The notes: a model not told the origin generated them from the letters alone. Counted from the stretch's first letter, positions 1 to 12,700 are shown. The stretch is DNA of 64,000 nt from Chondrilla cf. caribensis (GCA_964020155.1 OZ026570.1:1362221-1426220), one strand, 5' to 3'. Translations and numbers: made by a program.

Positions 1-20
1 TGTGTGTTTGTGTGTGTGTC

Positions 21-90
<70 letters not shown>

Positions 91-95
91 TGTGT

Positions 96-140
<45 letters not shown>
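1..140 (+). repeat. (TG)n microsatellite
   Basis: Almost pure TG dinucleotide run with a few TT and TC interruptions, cut by the window edge. It lies in the intron just before the SLC17-like last exon, so it is a UG tract upstream of a 3' splice site on the sense strand. Confidence 0.95.
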
Positions 141-145
<5 letters not shown>

Positions 146-194
146 GGTGTATTATGTAGAATTTCACTTGTATCGTCCATCACACACACCACAG

Positions 195-362
195 ACACCA
201 CCTGACATTGATGTACTTCGAGAGCAGTGGAGAGACGTGTTCATCATAACAGCTGAGGTAAATGTGTTTGGTCTGATTGTGTTTATGGTTGCAGGCAGCG
301 CCAAACTACAATCATGGGCGGCAGTGCGTGTGGACAATGATGCCACAAAGCATGATCCCTGA
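195..362 (+). CDS. SLC17-family (sialin/vesicular transporter-like) anion transporter, last coding exon (5' part outside window)
   Basis: The open frame ending at the TGA at 360-362 reads LREQWRDVFIITAEVNVFG and then GLIVFMVAGSAKLQSWA. This matches the last transmembrane helix of SLC17 proteins, where an E-W-x-x-VF-x-I-x-A stretch is followed by FG-x-I-(F/Y) and ends in a G-S-x-x-LQ-x-WA motif. The family consists of 12-TM major-facilitator anion/glutamate/sialic acid transporters of lysosomes, synaptic vesicles or plasma membrane. I start the exon at the AG at 193-194 because the reading frame is then TPPDIDV; an AG at 158-159 is an alternative. The rest of the gene lies to the left, behind a (TG)n intron. 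After WA the tail is about 16 residues. An ATTAAA at about 423-428 could be the poly(A) signal. The family call rests on about 45 residues, so the exact paralogue cannot be given. Confidence 0.6.
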   Translation, partial: TPPDIDVLREQWRDVFIITAEVNVFGLIVFMVAGSAKLQSWAAVRVDNDATKHDP

Positions 363-1490
363 CGTCAGACATCAAAGCTGTGCCTGTGTCTAGAAATCCA
401 TTTATGTACATTGTAATTTTATATTAAATGCATATTTTTATCATAGTACTATTATATGCTATGTTTGTATTTATTTATATGTATACAAAATTAATGTACC
501 TAAAAGTATTGTACATAATTATGATGCATGTTTCCTGTACAAATGATAGAACCACACTTACTGAAGTATAAAGCTCAGTCTTCTGAGAGAGGTGTGTATG
601 CGAGTGTATGTACATGGTGTTATGTATGTATGTGAACAGAAGATGTAGTCATCTGTCCAAGGTGGTCTTCCAATTAAACTTCATACAAAATCTCAATTGC
701 TAACAGCATTTAGAATAAAAAATATTCTGTTGTCCACAGTTCCAAAATTAGGTTTTGGCCATGAATTCATCATTAGTGTCAGCCCTAGGGTTCCGTATGC
801 ATATGGCATTGTATGAATGTAGCATGTATACAGGTACATACAGCAGATGTGTGTAAGTGGCTCTGGTTCTGCATGTTGTAATAAGAAATTGAACATAATT
901 ACTATAGTTACTATAATATTTATAGCAATAATTTACTAGATTTTTACCAATTCATAATTATCACTCCTATCTCAGATAATATTATAATATAATTATGTTA
1001 TATATTCATTATTATAATATATTATGTAATATCCTCCTTTGACATATTTCATTCCTTTATGCCTTCAATAATATTGTATTATAGAGAATGACTTCCAATT
1101 GTGATGTTGCAATTGCGCATGCAGCATACATGTGCAGTAACTAAGATACAGTTGATTAATCTCAAATTTATTTATATGCAGTAGTCATTGAAATGATGTA
1201 ACTGTAATAAAACCGGTATATATTTGAATTTGAATTCAGTAAAGAATTATTTGGTACTCTACATGTACATGTTGATGCAGTGCATGATTCTAGTGCTGGT
1301 CGGAATCAGTTATATTCTATATTATTATACATAATATAATATAATATTGCTATAATACGTATTTAATAATTGTATGGCATGCAATGTCATATTATTATTG
1401 CACATACGGTGCTCAAATATTAAATAATACCACAAATCGATAATACGAAACACTCAGAAGGTAACAGTTACAGTAACTTTACAATAATAT
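363..1490. other. AT-rich 3' flank, nothing coding seen
   Basis: After the SLC17-like stop codon the DNA is AT-rich with several ATTAAA/AATAAA-like hexamers and short palindromic TATAATATTAT tracts (about 970-1030 and 1315-1350). I see no exon with a supported splice site. Confidence 0.6.
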
Positions 1491-1539
1491 ATGAAGTCCA
1501 ATAAGTTTCACATCTTCCATGTCCTCTCATTCAAACTTG

Positions 1540-2470
1540 CACCTCTCTCTGCCACACTTCACGTGTGCCCAGGGCATCCGGCGAGGACGGGGAGGTGCCT
1601 CATGCCCCACGGCCGAGGAGAACATGCCACTTGCCACCATGCCTCAGCTGCTGATGTCATCTCGCGTGTAGTCAACATCAAGCCATCATCCAATGGTAGG
1701 GTGGTGGACTGGCTTCTCGGGAGGTCCAGATTTCAGAGCCGTGATCTTTTACGTCTGGCACACCGAGTATCACGGGCGCCAGTCACCGATGTGGTCCTTT
1801 GTGACTTGATAGCTTCATGGGCCCGGAGATCCAAGAATCACGGATTTACCACCAATCCACGGACCAGAAGACAGAGATGAACTGACTTCACATCGGTAAT
1901 CGTCAGAGTCAGGCCGGCAGGACACACATCAAACAGCGCAGCAGCTTCCTCAACACGATGACAAGAGACTCCCCGGTAGGGCCCAAAACCTAAACTAATG
2001 TAGCATGTCTGGACCCTACTATAGCCGCATGCGCATAGTGTATGCATAGGAGGGTGTGTGCTAGGCGCAGTGTGTGCATAGTAAAGTGTATGCAGCGTAA
2101 AGGTAATGCAGGCATGGCCTAACTTACGTGCGCCCGAAGGCAATAATAAAGGAAAAAGGGTGGTGAGCAGAGAGCCGTGTGGTTCCGACAACATAGCCTT
2201 CGTAGGAATCTACTTACAGGACCCCTAGGGGAGACTAGCCGACCATGATCCCAGGCACCGCCCGCCTCCGAAGAGGACGGACGCCCAAACCTCGTCCGAG
2301 AACACTCGAGAGACCCGACGGCTTACAGGAGACCGGGACGTGTGAACTCCATGCGTGATCAAACAGCGAGCCGAAGAAGGAGAGGGTAGAACAGCTAACC
2401 ACGCTTGCGCTCGGGGCACCCCCTCCAATTCAAATCCTCCAGCATCTGCAGCTTCCCCAGCACGGATCTA
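1540..2470. other. GC-rich block of unknown nature
   Basis: Base composition changes sharply here from AT-rich to GC-rich, then returns at about 2480. There are open frames of 129 aa (+, 1491-1880) and 118 aa (-, 1838-2194), neither of which I recognise. On the - strand there are donor-like GTAAGT/GTGAGT sites near 2121, 2213 and 2473, so this could be several exons of a - strand gene or a transposon remnant. I assign no function. Confidence 0.35.
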
Positions 2471-2734
2471 CTCACAAAGAAATGCAGGCGAAAGGAGGTT
2501 TTAAAGAAAATCTTACCGCCGTTTTTCAAATGATGAAAACTGATTGGTTGACTGCATTGGTTGTTTATTGTTTTATTTTTCCAAATTTGGTAAAGCGTGG
2601 GCGTTATTTATTGTTTCATCCCGCCAAATATAGCACTGGTCTTCTGGTCTACTGTAAATTAGAGGAATATCCCCATTTAATCTATTTGTACCTCCAAACA
2701 GTGTTCATGAATGTCTAGTGGATAGCTCAAGTTT

Positions 2735-2960
2735 GGGTCCGGTATAATTTACGGACGATATGGCCATGGCGGACCGGACCGTGCACAGTGGTATAATTTA
2801 CGGACCACGTGTAATATTTATGGAGACTACAGAAGGTGGACTCCAAGGAGGGCCTGGAAGACCAGTTCGTTGACAGACGACGGAGGCTACAACGGACGTC
2901 ATATCGTGGCCGTTATTCCATTCTCTTAGCGGGAGGAATCTAGTCCTTCAAGTAAAATGG
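2735..2960 (+). promoter_or_regulatory. possible promoter/first exon: repeated GGTATAATTTACGGAC and ATG next to a donor
   Basis: A 16-base block GGTATAATTTACGGAC occurs at about 2740 and, apart from its first base, again at about 2791. At about 2957 an ATG is followed immediately by a consensus donor GTAAGT. An initiator codon at the end of a first exon is a normal gene architecture, but no downstream exon can be matched to it. This is suggestive only. Confidence 0.2.
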
Positions 2961-3523
2961 TAAGTATGTATACTTAACTAAAACCATAAATTATACCCTT
3001 CTATGGTGCTGTGCCTATAAATAGAGTGGTGTAGATAGCTAACAGTGTTGTTTCATTGTTACATTGTTAGTGGGAATTAAAATGTACGTATTTGATTAAA
3101 TAAATTTAAAAGTAAAAACATTGTGTAAGTGAATAACATAAAATAAATTATCATGTTATTTACAAGACATGCAAGACCATTCAGTGTCCTCTGACTCCAT
3201 GCATGAAGTACTTGGGGGGCACCTTGCAGCACTCTCTGTGGTACCATTCCATATGCACTTGTTGCAATCTCTCTTACCAGTCTGAGCTTGTGTGTTGGCA
3301 TACCTGCTTTTAAAGGGGGAGAATGAAAGGTAATAACAGTATAGGCGTAGGAGGCAGGGGGGCACTTACCCCCAAACTGGCTGGTAACACAACTGGGCAA
3401 AACTTTTGACTATGCAGATGATAACTAGACCAAATATGCGATTATACCTACTACTCACTATATTGAATGATTAAATACGTACGTCCAAGCACTACATTAG
3501 ATCTTTGACTGACCTAGTGATGT

Positions 3524-3650
3524 AGTAGCTGTGGAGCCCAGGGGCCAAACACTCTCAGTTTGTTCTCGCTTGCAGACTCCACTGTCCTTATGTCTGTCTG
3601 GATGTTCCACATGGTTGATTCCTCATCTCCACACTTATACCTACACACAA
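3524..3650 (-). other. exon-like open block, unknown
   Basis: On the - strand an acceptor-like TGTGTAG (about 3645-3651) opens a frame of about 42 codons beginning YKCGDEESTMWNIQT and ending at a TAG that abuts a GTCAGT. Only one frame is open across it. I do not recognise the peptide. It may be a terminal exon or a gene fragment. A 60-bp intron-like gap (about 3309-3368, GTAAGT to AG on the - strand) lies nearby. Confidence 0.25.
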
Positions 3651-4046
3651 GAGGGGTGGAAAGTTCTTTAATGGTTGGTGAGTGAATTAGTATGTACATT
3701 GCAAGGTAGTTCGATGAACATAGTATAACACAGTAATACATGCGTACGTGTGATCCCCAGACAAGTACGTAAGTACATATGTACATAATAATAAGAATGT
3801 AGAACTAGCATACATAGGTATACACATAATATGAATTCATGTACAAACAAAAGTACGTACAGGGGTTTAAATACTGTACATGTGTGACAGTACATCTGTA
3901 CATAATATGCATATATCTAACCCTGCACTTCCCTTGTACTCCCTAGTTATGTACAGTATAATATTGTTATGTGTCTATGTACAGTATATACACACATGTA
4001 TGTACATAAGTACCTCTACCGAATATCTACTACTTCCCTCTTAACC

Positions 4047-4344
4047 AATACACCACTCTCCATGTACCTCACAATACACCACTCTCATGTACCTCACAAT
4101 ACACCACTCATGTACGTACCTCACAATACACCACTCATGTACGTACCTCACAATACACCACTCTCATGTACCTCACAATATACCACTCTCATGTACCTCA
4201 CAATACACCACTCATGTACGTACCTCACAATACACCACTCATGTACGTACCTCACAATACATCACTCTCATGTACCTCACAATATACCACTCTCATGTAC
4301 CTCACAATACACCACTCTCATGTACCTCACAATATACCACTCTC
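4047..4344 (+). repeat. minisatellite, about 25-27 bp unit
   Basis: About a dozen units of the form CTCACAATACACCACTC followed by TCATGTAC or ATGTACGTAC. Two unit types, with and without an extra GTAC, alternate. Open frames through it are artefacts of the repeat. Confidence 0.9.
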
Positions 4345-4562
4345 CCTATTTTTTGTTTTCCCTCGACCAGAAAGCTTACCTTCCTCTAACTCCCTCCATG
4401 GCGTTCACGGAAACTACCTCCGAAGACTCACCCCCCTTCTCCTCGAATACTCAAAGAAGAAATATTTACCTTGATCGGATTTCCTTTCTTTGCATTCTTA
4501 GGTACTGAAGTTATTGACGAGTTTATGCGCTTCCTAACGATGTCGTTATCTTCGCTCTCCGT

Positions 4563-4920
4563 GGCTTTCAATGAACCTTTCTAGCTGATGGACTGGAGGT
4601 GCTCCACGAAGAACCGCCCTTAAAATTTAATGCTAGTCTTCCACTTTTTGGAGGGGTACAAGATGCAGTTTGGAGTGAACCATCTCGGTCACTTTCTCCT
4701 TACTAATCTTCTTCTTGACAAGTTGAAGGAAGTACCCAGTGGTCGTATCGTTGTTGTCTCCTCTCTTTCGTACAAGTGGGGAAGGATCAACTTTGACGAT
4801 ATCAACAGTGAGAACAGCTACAATCCTCGCCATGCTTACGGGCAGAGTAAGCTAGCCAACAACCTCTTCACTGTTGCTCTGGCTGAAAGACTACAAGGGA
4901 CCAATGTTACTGTGAATTGC
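4563..4920 (+). pseudogene. short-chain dehydrogenase/reductase (retinol dehydrogenase-like) fragment, probably a relic
   Basis: From the ATG at 4663 the frame reads [20 protein letters not shown], continues with [19 protein letters not shown], and has the catalytic YxxxK as [13 protein letters not shown]. These are hallmarks of SDR proteins of the RDH11-14/WWOX type, which use NAD(P)H to reduce or oxidise retinoids and steroids. The fragment covers only the middle of the Rossmann fold, about 90 residues. The TGxxxGIG nucleotide-binding motif is absent. The NNAG region is recognisable only in another frame just upstream (NASLPLFGG at about 4631-4657), so a frameshift separates it from the rest. 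The expected continuation after NVTVNC (usually HPG and a TEL-like segment) is replaced by receptor sequence. It is therefore a broken copy, unless an assembly error is responsible. Confidence 0.6.
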
Positions 4921-5672
4921 TTACTTATGAGTACTAAAGGACTCATTGACTCGAGAATGATCACATTCTCGGTCTACATTGTTGTGGTAGCTGCTCTCAT
5001 CGTACCTGTGGTGTTACTGTCCAGTCAACCAAATATTAGTTAATATGGAATATGGAATACTTAGTGCTGTCTGCTTGGTTGCTTCAACTCTCCTGCTTTG
5101 CCTCAACTTCATCCCAAAGGTCTGTCCTTCATACATTATTTGACCATGTTGTTAACTGAGAGTGCATGACCCTTAGACTACTAACAACAGTGCATGTGTA
5201 TAGTATAGCTTATGTGTATGGTGCATATTATGTATATGTGTGAACAACATGTATCTAATAAAATAATGTTCAGTTTATGCTAACCTTTGATTATGTATTG
5301 TGAGAAACACCGTGTAATACATGCCTGATAGCTATGTACATTTTAGTATGCATAAAATATTATTATTATTATATATTATGCATGTCCAGTCTGTTTTTAA
5401 TTATGTAGTGCAATTGAAATTAATTCTATATTGTGTTAATTGTGTGTCTGTATGTACTACATTTTTAGATGTACAGTCTCTACAAGAATCCAAGTGGAGA
5501 GATCAAGTTAGACCTTACCGCTTTGACCAAGGCAATGACAGCAGATGATTTAAATGTACGTCCGACTGCAGCTGGTGACATCAACCAGGATTCCCCACCA
5601 CTAAGTGAGTTGCAGTTGCTGAAGTATGCCTCTGGTGAGGCTGTAGCAGATGCGGACACTTCAGCTTCATGA
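4921..5672 (+). pseudogene. GABA-B-like class C GPCR, TM6-TM7 and C-tail (two blocks 4921-5119 and 5469-5672)
   Basis: Directly after the SDR part, in the same frame, come [20 protein letters not shown] and [11 protein letters not shown]. These resemble GABA-B receptor TM6, where an N-DS-(R/K)-(Y/F)-I-x-MS-VYNV stretch is followed by a QPN or SSQ loop. From 5045, one frame over, comes YGILSAVCLVASTLLLCLNF then IPK, matching TM7 of GABA-B2 type, which ends in FVPK. A donor GTCTGT follows IPK at 5119. An acceptor TTTTTAG at 5462-5468 leads to MYSLYKNPSGEIKLD and a 68-codon tail ending at the TGA at 5670-5672. An in-frame TAA (5041-5043) plus about 10 extra bases, including a doubled ATATGGA, break TM6 from TM7. 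The ligand domain and TM1-5 are not found. I infer a relic or one end of a damaged gene; real use as a gene cannot be excluded. Confidence 0.55.
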
Positions 5673-7624
5673 GCTCCTTGTAAACAATCTAGTCAAAATG
5701 TCTGCATGTCCCTTACAGCCCTAGCACAAGTACTTTAGTTGTCATGTAACATGTTTCTGTAACAAATCTTGTAATATTATATGCTAACTCTCACACACCA
5801 TTGTTATTATAATTGAATCAGTCATGAGTTGCTGGTCAATAAATTGAGATTCTTCTGACAATTACAGAGAATAGTGCACAAATAGAGCTGGTACTTGTAC
5901 AGTACACACTTTGATCTACCCACACAACATGCAGCCTACACACACTAAACATTGTACAGAACAGTTACAGTAACCAGTTTGGAAAAGAAAGTGAGCGGAG
6001 GTACAAGGGCACATATGTTTTGCAACCAAGGGAACTGAACTACAAAGCCAAAGGGGTGCAAAAGCCCAATAATTCGGGGATTTTAAGCCTCTGTCTTGGT
6101 CGTGTGGTTCTTAGACCAATACATATATGAGTGAAATCTTAGGGCCAGTTAATTAATTACAATTAATTCCTTTGTCCCTTAATTTGGTCTTGATTCCACA
6201 CATTATCATTACTATGCAGATGGATAACAAAGCAATGGCTGACAAGTTGACATCTGACCAGTGAAGATGCGTGCAGTGGCATGCATGAGATAAACATCAA
6301 TTTTGTTCCCTAACACTTTTGCATACACTTTAGTATTATTGCATACAGTGTGAGCTTACTTTACAGGAAAATGTAGTTTAAAGTTCCTCAATGCATAATA
6401 ATAATAATTATTCTGGTGATTCATGATCAATAATTCATGCATTTACTTCGCACATTAAATTATTCATTTAATTAAAGTGAGGAAATGTACATTAATTTTA
6501 CTTGAAAATAGACAGAATTTTATGTTCACTTGTGCTTCAGGTTGAAATACTATAGACAATACTGTAGTGAGAGGATATCCATCTAATTTACCATGTTTGA
6601 CCAATACCCGATACTACCCTGTACACTCAAATTACTTGGGTGGATTTTTCGGGCTAAAGGACCTTCGAATTCCTTCAAGATATGACATTTGGCAAAGTCT
6701 TCATTTGGAGCAAATTTTATTTCTCGGCATTTTAAAATCCAAATCCTCAGCATTTTGATATCAGTTATCTCTTTCCCACAGAATCAATTGGGTCGGTATA
6801 TTATTATGCATAGGAACACATTATAATAAAAATACACGTACGAATGTTGCATTGGGTATAAATATGTATACGTAATATATTGAAATGAAAATAATATTAT
6901 AGGGACATTTTAAAAAGCTGTCATTTGTTTGGGAATTTGACAATAATATATGATATGTAACATACATTGCTATATAGATTGTCATTACTATATAAATCAA
7001 TGATCTTTCACTTTCTGATAATTATTAATGGGAGAAATAATTGCAGGAATCTGTATGAAACCTAACCGTTGCTCCAAGGATCTATATATATAATAAAACT
7101 ATCATATATTATATATATTATATATAATATATGATCGTTTTGCAAATGTATGTACAAAAGCTATTATAATATTTAATATCATTTAAATACGTATACACAT
7201 ATAATAATATACTGTATTATGCATTTTCCCATACAATTAATAGGTTAAATTTATATAATCATTACTTTTACAAGTACAATTAGTATTTTCACCATAATTA
7301 TTAAAAGAATAAATCATACTGAATACTAATTACAAGAATTCTAAGGTTATCAGATTACCGAAGATACAATTATTATGACTGAAGTACATAATTTGATAAA
7401 TAGTATTTATTACATATAAAGATATTTGTGGATATAAGACAAACTGTTAATGATAAAAAAATTAGTGAGTCAGTCAACAACTGATGTATTAAGCAGTATA
7501 ATACACAACATACATTAGACGAATCGAATAAAGAAAATAAATAACATTCGTACTAATAACCTGTAATAAGACATGCAAACATACTAAGTAATTGCATGTA
7601 CATTCCGATTCATTTTTAATAATC
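5673..7624. other. AT-rich intergenic region between + strand relic and the 3' end of the SLC35F5-like gene
   Basis: There is no supported exon. The region contains an AT palindrome at about 7082-7134 (TATATATTATATATAATATA type). It also contains a TTTATT at about 7406-7411, which is AATAAA on the - strand and could serve as poly(A) signal for the SLC35F5-like gene ending at 7625. Confidence 0.55.
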
Positions 7625-9695
7625 TCAGTCGTCACTTAGGTCATTGTTTAATGTATCAAGCAATTTATCAGATTCACTGGAAGCAGATGTTGATGCTGTC
7701 CGTTGATGGGTGGAACTGCAGACAGGAATTGTTTCAAAGTAAACGTTTTATTGAAATGTGGAAACTGTTAGGCAAATCTGAAGTGTCCAATTACATGCAT
7801 GTTTGACGTAATTTTACAACGTACGGAAATCATCACCAACATGCACACCCACATGCACAACCCACACACACACACACACACACACACATGTACGTACACA
7901 CAGACAAACACACACGTGCACACACACTTAAGTGACTTACTAATTTCCTGTTAATATGGCGTACACTACTTTACTCAGTCTCCACGCTGGGTCCCAGCTA
8001 CCATAGTGCTCCAATAACGCCACACACACGAATGCTATAATCACCAAAACGGCACCGATGAAGAACTGAACAGAGAAGGTAGTCTGTGGAGAGGCAAAAG
8101 TACACTTCATTAAAAATTTCTACTGTACACTCTGTGCATGCTAACACACTGTACACCCCATGTACACATTCTGCCCATCTAGCACACACTGTATGTATGT
8201 ATGTAATTGTAATAGGTATACCGTATAGCGTGAAATATTTGCGGGACAAAATTTTCGCGGTTTGCCTAACATCCGCGAAAATTTTATCCGCGAATTTTAA
8301 TTTTTGGAGCCATCCGCGAACATTTTGTCCCGCAAAAATTTCCCGCTATACGGTATCCTGCCTAGGTGTGCTGCAGCAGATATGAAGTGTTAATTGATTA
8401 ACGAGGGTGAAGATTGAGGTAATCTGTTAGCACTTTATCTGCTGCAGCACACCTAGGCAGGATACAACTAACTTATATCCTGACGCAGTGAATGATAGAC
8501 TATTTATACTGCAAACATGCACATAGTCCAGTACAACATATTATACTACTAACTTGTATCATGGCGTGGAAAATGATAGACAATTTATACTGCAAATATT
8601 ATTCTATTACATGCATGCACACTGTGTACAACCTGCATATACACACCTTTTCAAATACAATGTCGTATGTGATGCTGAGAGGTGTGACAAGGGATAGACT
8701 TAATGTGCCAACCAGAGGAGAGGTCAAGAAGCTTCCTCTACGGAAGGGGATAAACAGGTACATAGACAGAACCTGATCGCAGTTAGTTGGAGATCACACA
8801 TACAGTTAACCACACTACGCATGTGGCTACAAACATTGTAGAGTGGAGTCATCCAAATTGGATATCTCCCATGCCTACACAGAGGATGTACATACGTATG
8901 TATGCATACAGACATGAAAAGAACATTCCAAACATACGTATAATTACATTATGCTGTACTACATGAGTACCCAACTTACAGCACATGTGTACACACATAC
9001 CTACAGTACATGAGTACCCACATACTTACAGTATATGCAAGCATACATACGAACAGCACATGTGTACACATATACCTAAAATACATGCATATGTACATAT
9101 TTACAGTACATACTTACAGCACATGTGTACGCATATACGTACGTATTTATAGTCCATGCATAACTCACATCAACCAAAGAAGTTCTGATAGTACAGTTCC
9201 CACAAACCCGTTAACAATGAGTAGAGTCCAAATGTGTGAGGTGGGAGGGAGCTCAAAGGTCTCCAACTGCGAATAGTTCCACACGACCAGGACTGGGAAG
9301 AGAATAAAGATGTCGAACAGGCCAACAAATCCTGCAAGAAACAACGAGAACCAGGAGAGCCTCATCAGAGCATCACTGCACGTTAGTTACATGTCTTTCA
9401 CATGTACATACGTAGTTGTGGTGGAGTGGATGCAGCATCTAATTGATTCCTAGGGCAAACCTGATCTTTTCAAACAGACACTATGCATACATAATATGAC
9501 TGTACACACTAGTATGCAGGCTTGTACTCACATATCTACTGTATGTACATACGTAGGTATGTGCATAAGTGGGAATAGTCTAGCATAGCCAGACTTTGAT
9601 CTGCTATTGTATTTCATTGATTTGGGAAAGGGAAGTGGACAATTCCACCATGAAGTGCAAGGGTTACAAACATGCACAGACATGCACCACAAACA

Positions 9696-9729
<34 letters not shown>

Positions 9730-12700
9730 TGCGTGCACCACGAATGTACATACCAAAGAACATAGGAATCTCCAGACGGTCGGTATCACGGACTACTTTC
9801 TTCAGAAGTGTTAAATAGGCAGCATATCTACATACATATGTGTAGAAGCAAGGTAAAAGAATATTACACCATGTGCATATGCAATAGCGATACAAAGTAC
9901 TAAATACACATATTATATGCACATGTACAGTACAGAGCACAGACTGAGAGAAAAAAGGGACAAAAACGACAAAACGAAAAAAGACAAAAACACTATGGAT
10001 TTCAAATAGGTGGTATTTTGCATACAATAGCACATATCTAACAAGTATGTACATACATACATATATGCATATCGCATATACAGTTGAACCTCTTCATGAA
10101 GGACACATTGGGACTGAAGAGAGGGGTCCACTCTTCAGGGGTGAACAATGTATTAGCACTATTAGAAAGTCTATTTTAGGTACCTTCAAAGGTGTCCTTT
10201 GCAGGGAGGGATTTTCTATATTGTCTTTGAACAGAATTTCAACCGTATACATACGTATGTATGTACACTGTACATATCCAACACATAAATACTCAATGAT
10301 GCAAGGTACATACGTATGTATGTATGTACGCAACTCGGCTCTAATCTATCTCGTATATAATATGTGACCGTACTTAGGAAAAGGGGTCTTTTGGTGGGTT
10401 GACAAATTGTGGCGTACCGAACAAATAAACAAAAAATCATCAAAATGACGGATTTTGTTTTTTCGCATAAACGTACTTAGCATCTCATGTTCTATGATTC
10501 TGTAAAGTTTGAGCCCAATCCGACCGGCCTTTGTCGAGTTATGAGGGCTTTTATGCCACTTCGCGATCCGTGTAACACGCCATTTTTTCCGTATTCTCAT
10601 TACGGTGCTGCATAATAAGTATTGATGACGTCATAAACACGTGACTGAAATCCGTATATGAATAATATACTACTTTCCGGAAGTGAAGCTGAAATGTGCG
10701 ATTACTAAAATTCGAGTACGGGCGATATCGGGACTAATTCGCGTGTAACGTTGGAATGGAAGAAGCTATCGACACGCTATCTGTACCATGTTATAGAGCG
10801 TTGGAAGCGCGTTCCAGTGATACCAAAAACGCAAAATCGGCAAAACCCACCAAAAGACCCCTTTTCCTGAGTACGGTCACATATATGAACATTATGCACA
10901 TAAGCAAGTACACAACAACCAGGACAATGAACATACAGAAATGCACCAAGTGTGGAGTAGCAAATGGCCAATCCCAGGAACTCTGGTCCAGTCAATGTAT
11001 CATTTCCTGTCACTTGAGAGAGGCCCACAAGAGCTGCCCCGCCTCCACTGATGATAACAACGATAATTTTGGTGAGAGTGATCCTGTCGTTATCGGCAAC
11101 CGAGAAGACTGGAATGGCTGACATGATCAAAACAAACACACCTGTTCGGCCAAGAGGAGTAAGACAGGGTACAATGAACACCATACTGATCACATTGTGG
11201 GAATGTACTCAAGTATATATAGTGAAAACTGGATTATTATATATAGTAAAAAGTGGTATATCTAGCCATGTTTGATCCTCATGGAATTAGTTGGATAAAC
11301 TACGTAGGTGTTGGATAAACCAGGTGTTGGATAAACCAGGTGTTGGATAAACCAGGTGTTTGGTAAACCAGATGTCCAATTAACCAGGTGTTTAGTAAAC
11401 CAGATGTCCAATTAACCAGGTGCTGGATAGATCAGGGTACTGTACATCGTCCACACCTCAGCGAAAGTCAATCACACAAACAGAACACACGTGATGGATA
11501 AAGAAGGTTTTCGATAAACCAGGTGAGTGTATGTACACGGGTGTTAGACACAAATCTTGTCTTCTTGAAGACATTGTACACTACAGTCAAACCTGTTTAT
11601 CCAACATCCATTCACCAGGAACCTCATTTATCCAACATTTTTCAGTGAATTACCTCCACTGAACTGTGTATCTGGTTTATCTGACAACTTTTCCAGAAAT
11701 ACACATGGTCAGATAAACCTAGGTTCCACAGTATGGTCATTGTCATGAAATGTGGTCGAAATACAAACAGTGCTGGATTATAGAAATTTGTCAACTTAAA
11801 ATTGTAGCTTACTGTCTATATTATGTATTTTTATCACGTAGTTTGCATGCATGCATACACATACATACGTATGTACATGCACATTTGTGGTACAATTTCA
11901 ATTTGATTATTTATGCTGGGGAAGATCACTAGCCCAGGGGCTACTATTAAGGAGCCCTATCTAAGACACCACCAGAGTGCCAGACAGTATAAGGTGAACA
12001 CAAGGTGTTTCAAGTTCACATCCTGTAATGGAAAATTGCCTTCCCTCTTATGCAGTGTGTCGTACTTTCACAGACACGAGGAGTTCAAGTGCCATGAAAA
12101 TCAATTTCTGTGCATCAACAGGTTCACTAGCATATCCAAAACAACTCCATGTGTATATATAGTGAAAATATTTTATGAAAGTGAATATGCATGTACCCCA
12201 TATATGTACATATGAAGGTACAGTATACAACATAATGTATGTATGTGTGTGTGCGAATGTCCTTATGTATGTACATACGTGTACTGCTTAATACACAAAA
12301 GGTGAGGTGGGCAAGTGCACAATTTAGTTACAGAAAACTGCTCTAAATGATGCATGAATGTTACAAATACGTACATTTTCCATCTAATTCAGTCCCAGCA
12401 CCACATAGTAGCGGTGGTATGTAGTGCGTGGGCTGAACATCAGAGAAAATTAACACGCTCAATCAATATGCACACATTACATAGGCAAATGGGTATTTGA
12501 AGTTCACCATGGTGCCCAAGTTCCATGTAGATGTAGATTGGTTCCAAAGAAGGTGACCATTCCAGTGACACATCCAACAGACACTTGGTGATTGTTTGTG
12601 GTTTCACGCCTAATGTTTACCTTATGTAGTTTCCCACATAAACAGTCTACAGCTCTACTCCACAAATCTAGCTGACATGGCCCTTTTAAGTACGAATGTC

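Noticed and set aside
1685..1760. tRNA-like words (GGTAGGGTGGTGG, GGTCCAGATTTC)
   Set aside because: No cloverleaf or A/B box spacing could be built.
3158..3308. Ribosomal protein L36-like peptide on the - strand (THKLRLVREIATSAYGMVP)
   Set aside because: The resemblance covers about 20 residues, then needs a frameshift and loses the conserved basic stretch. Too weak to call even a pseudogene.
4087..4508. Repeat protein of MYLTIHHSHVPH type
   Set aside because: Translation of the 25-27 bp minisatellite; open in all three frames.
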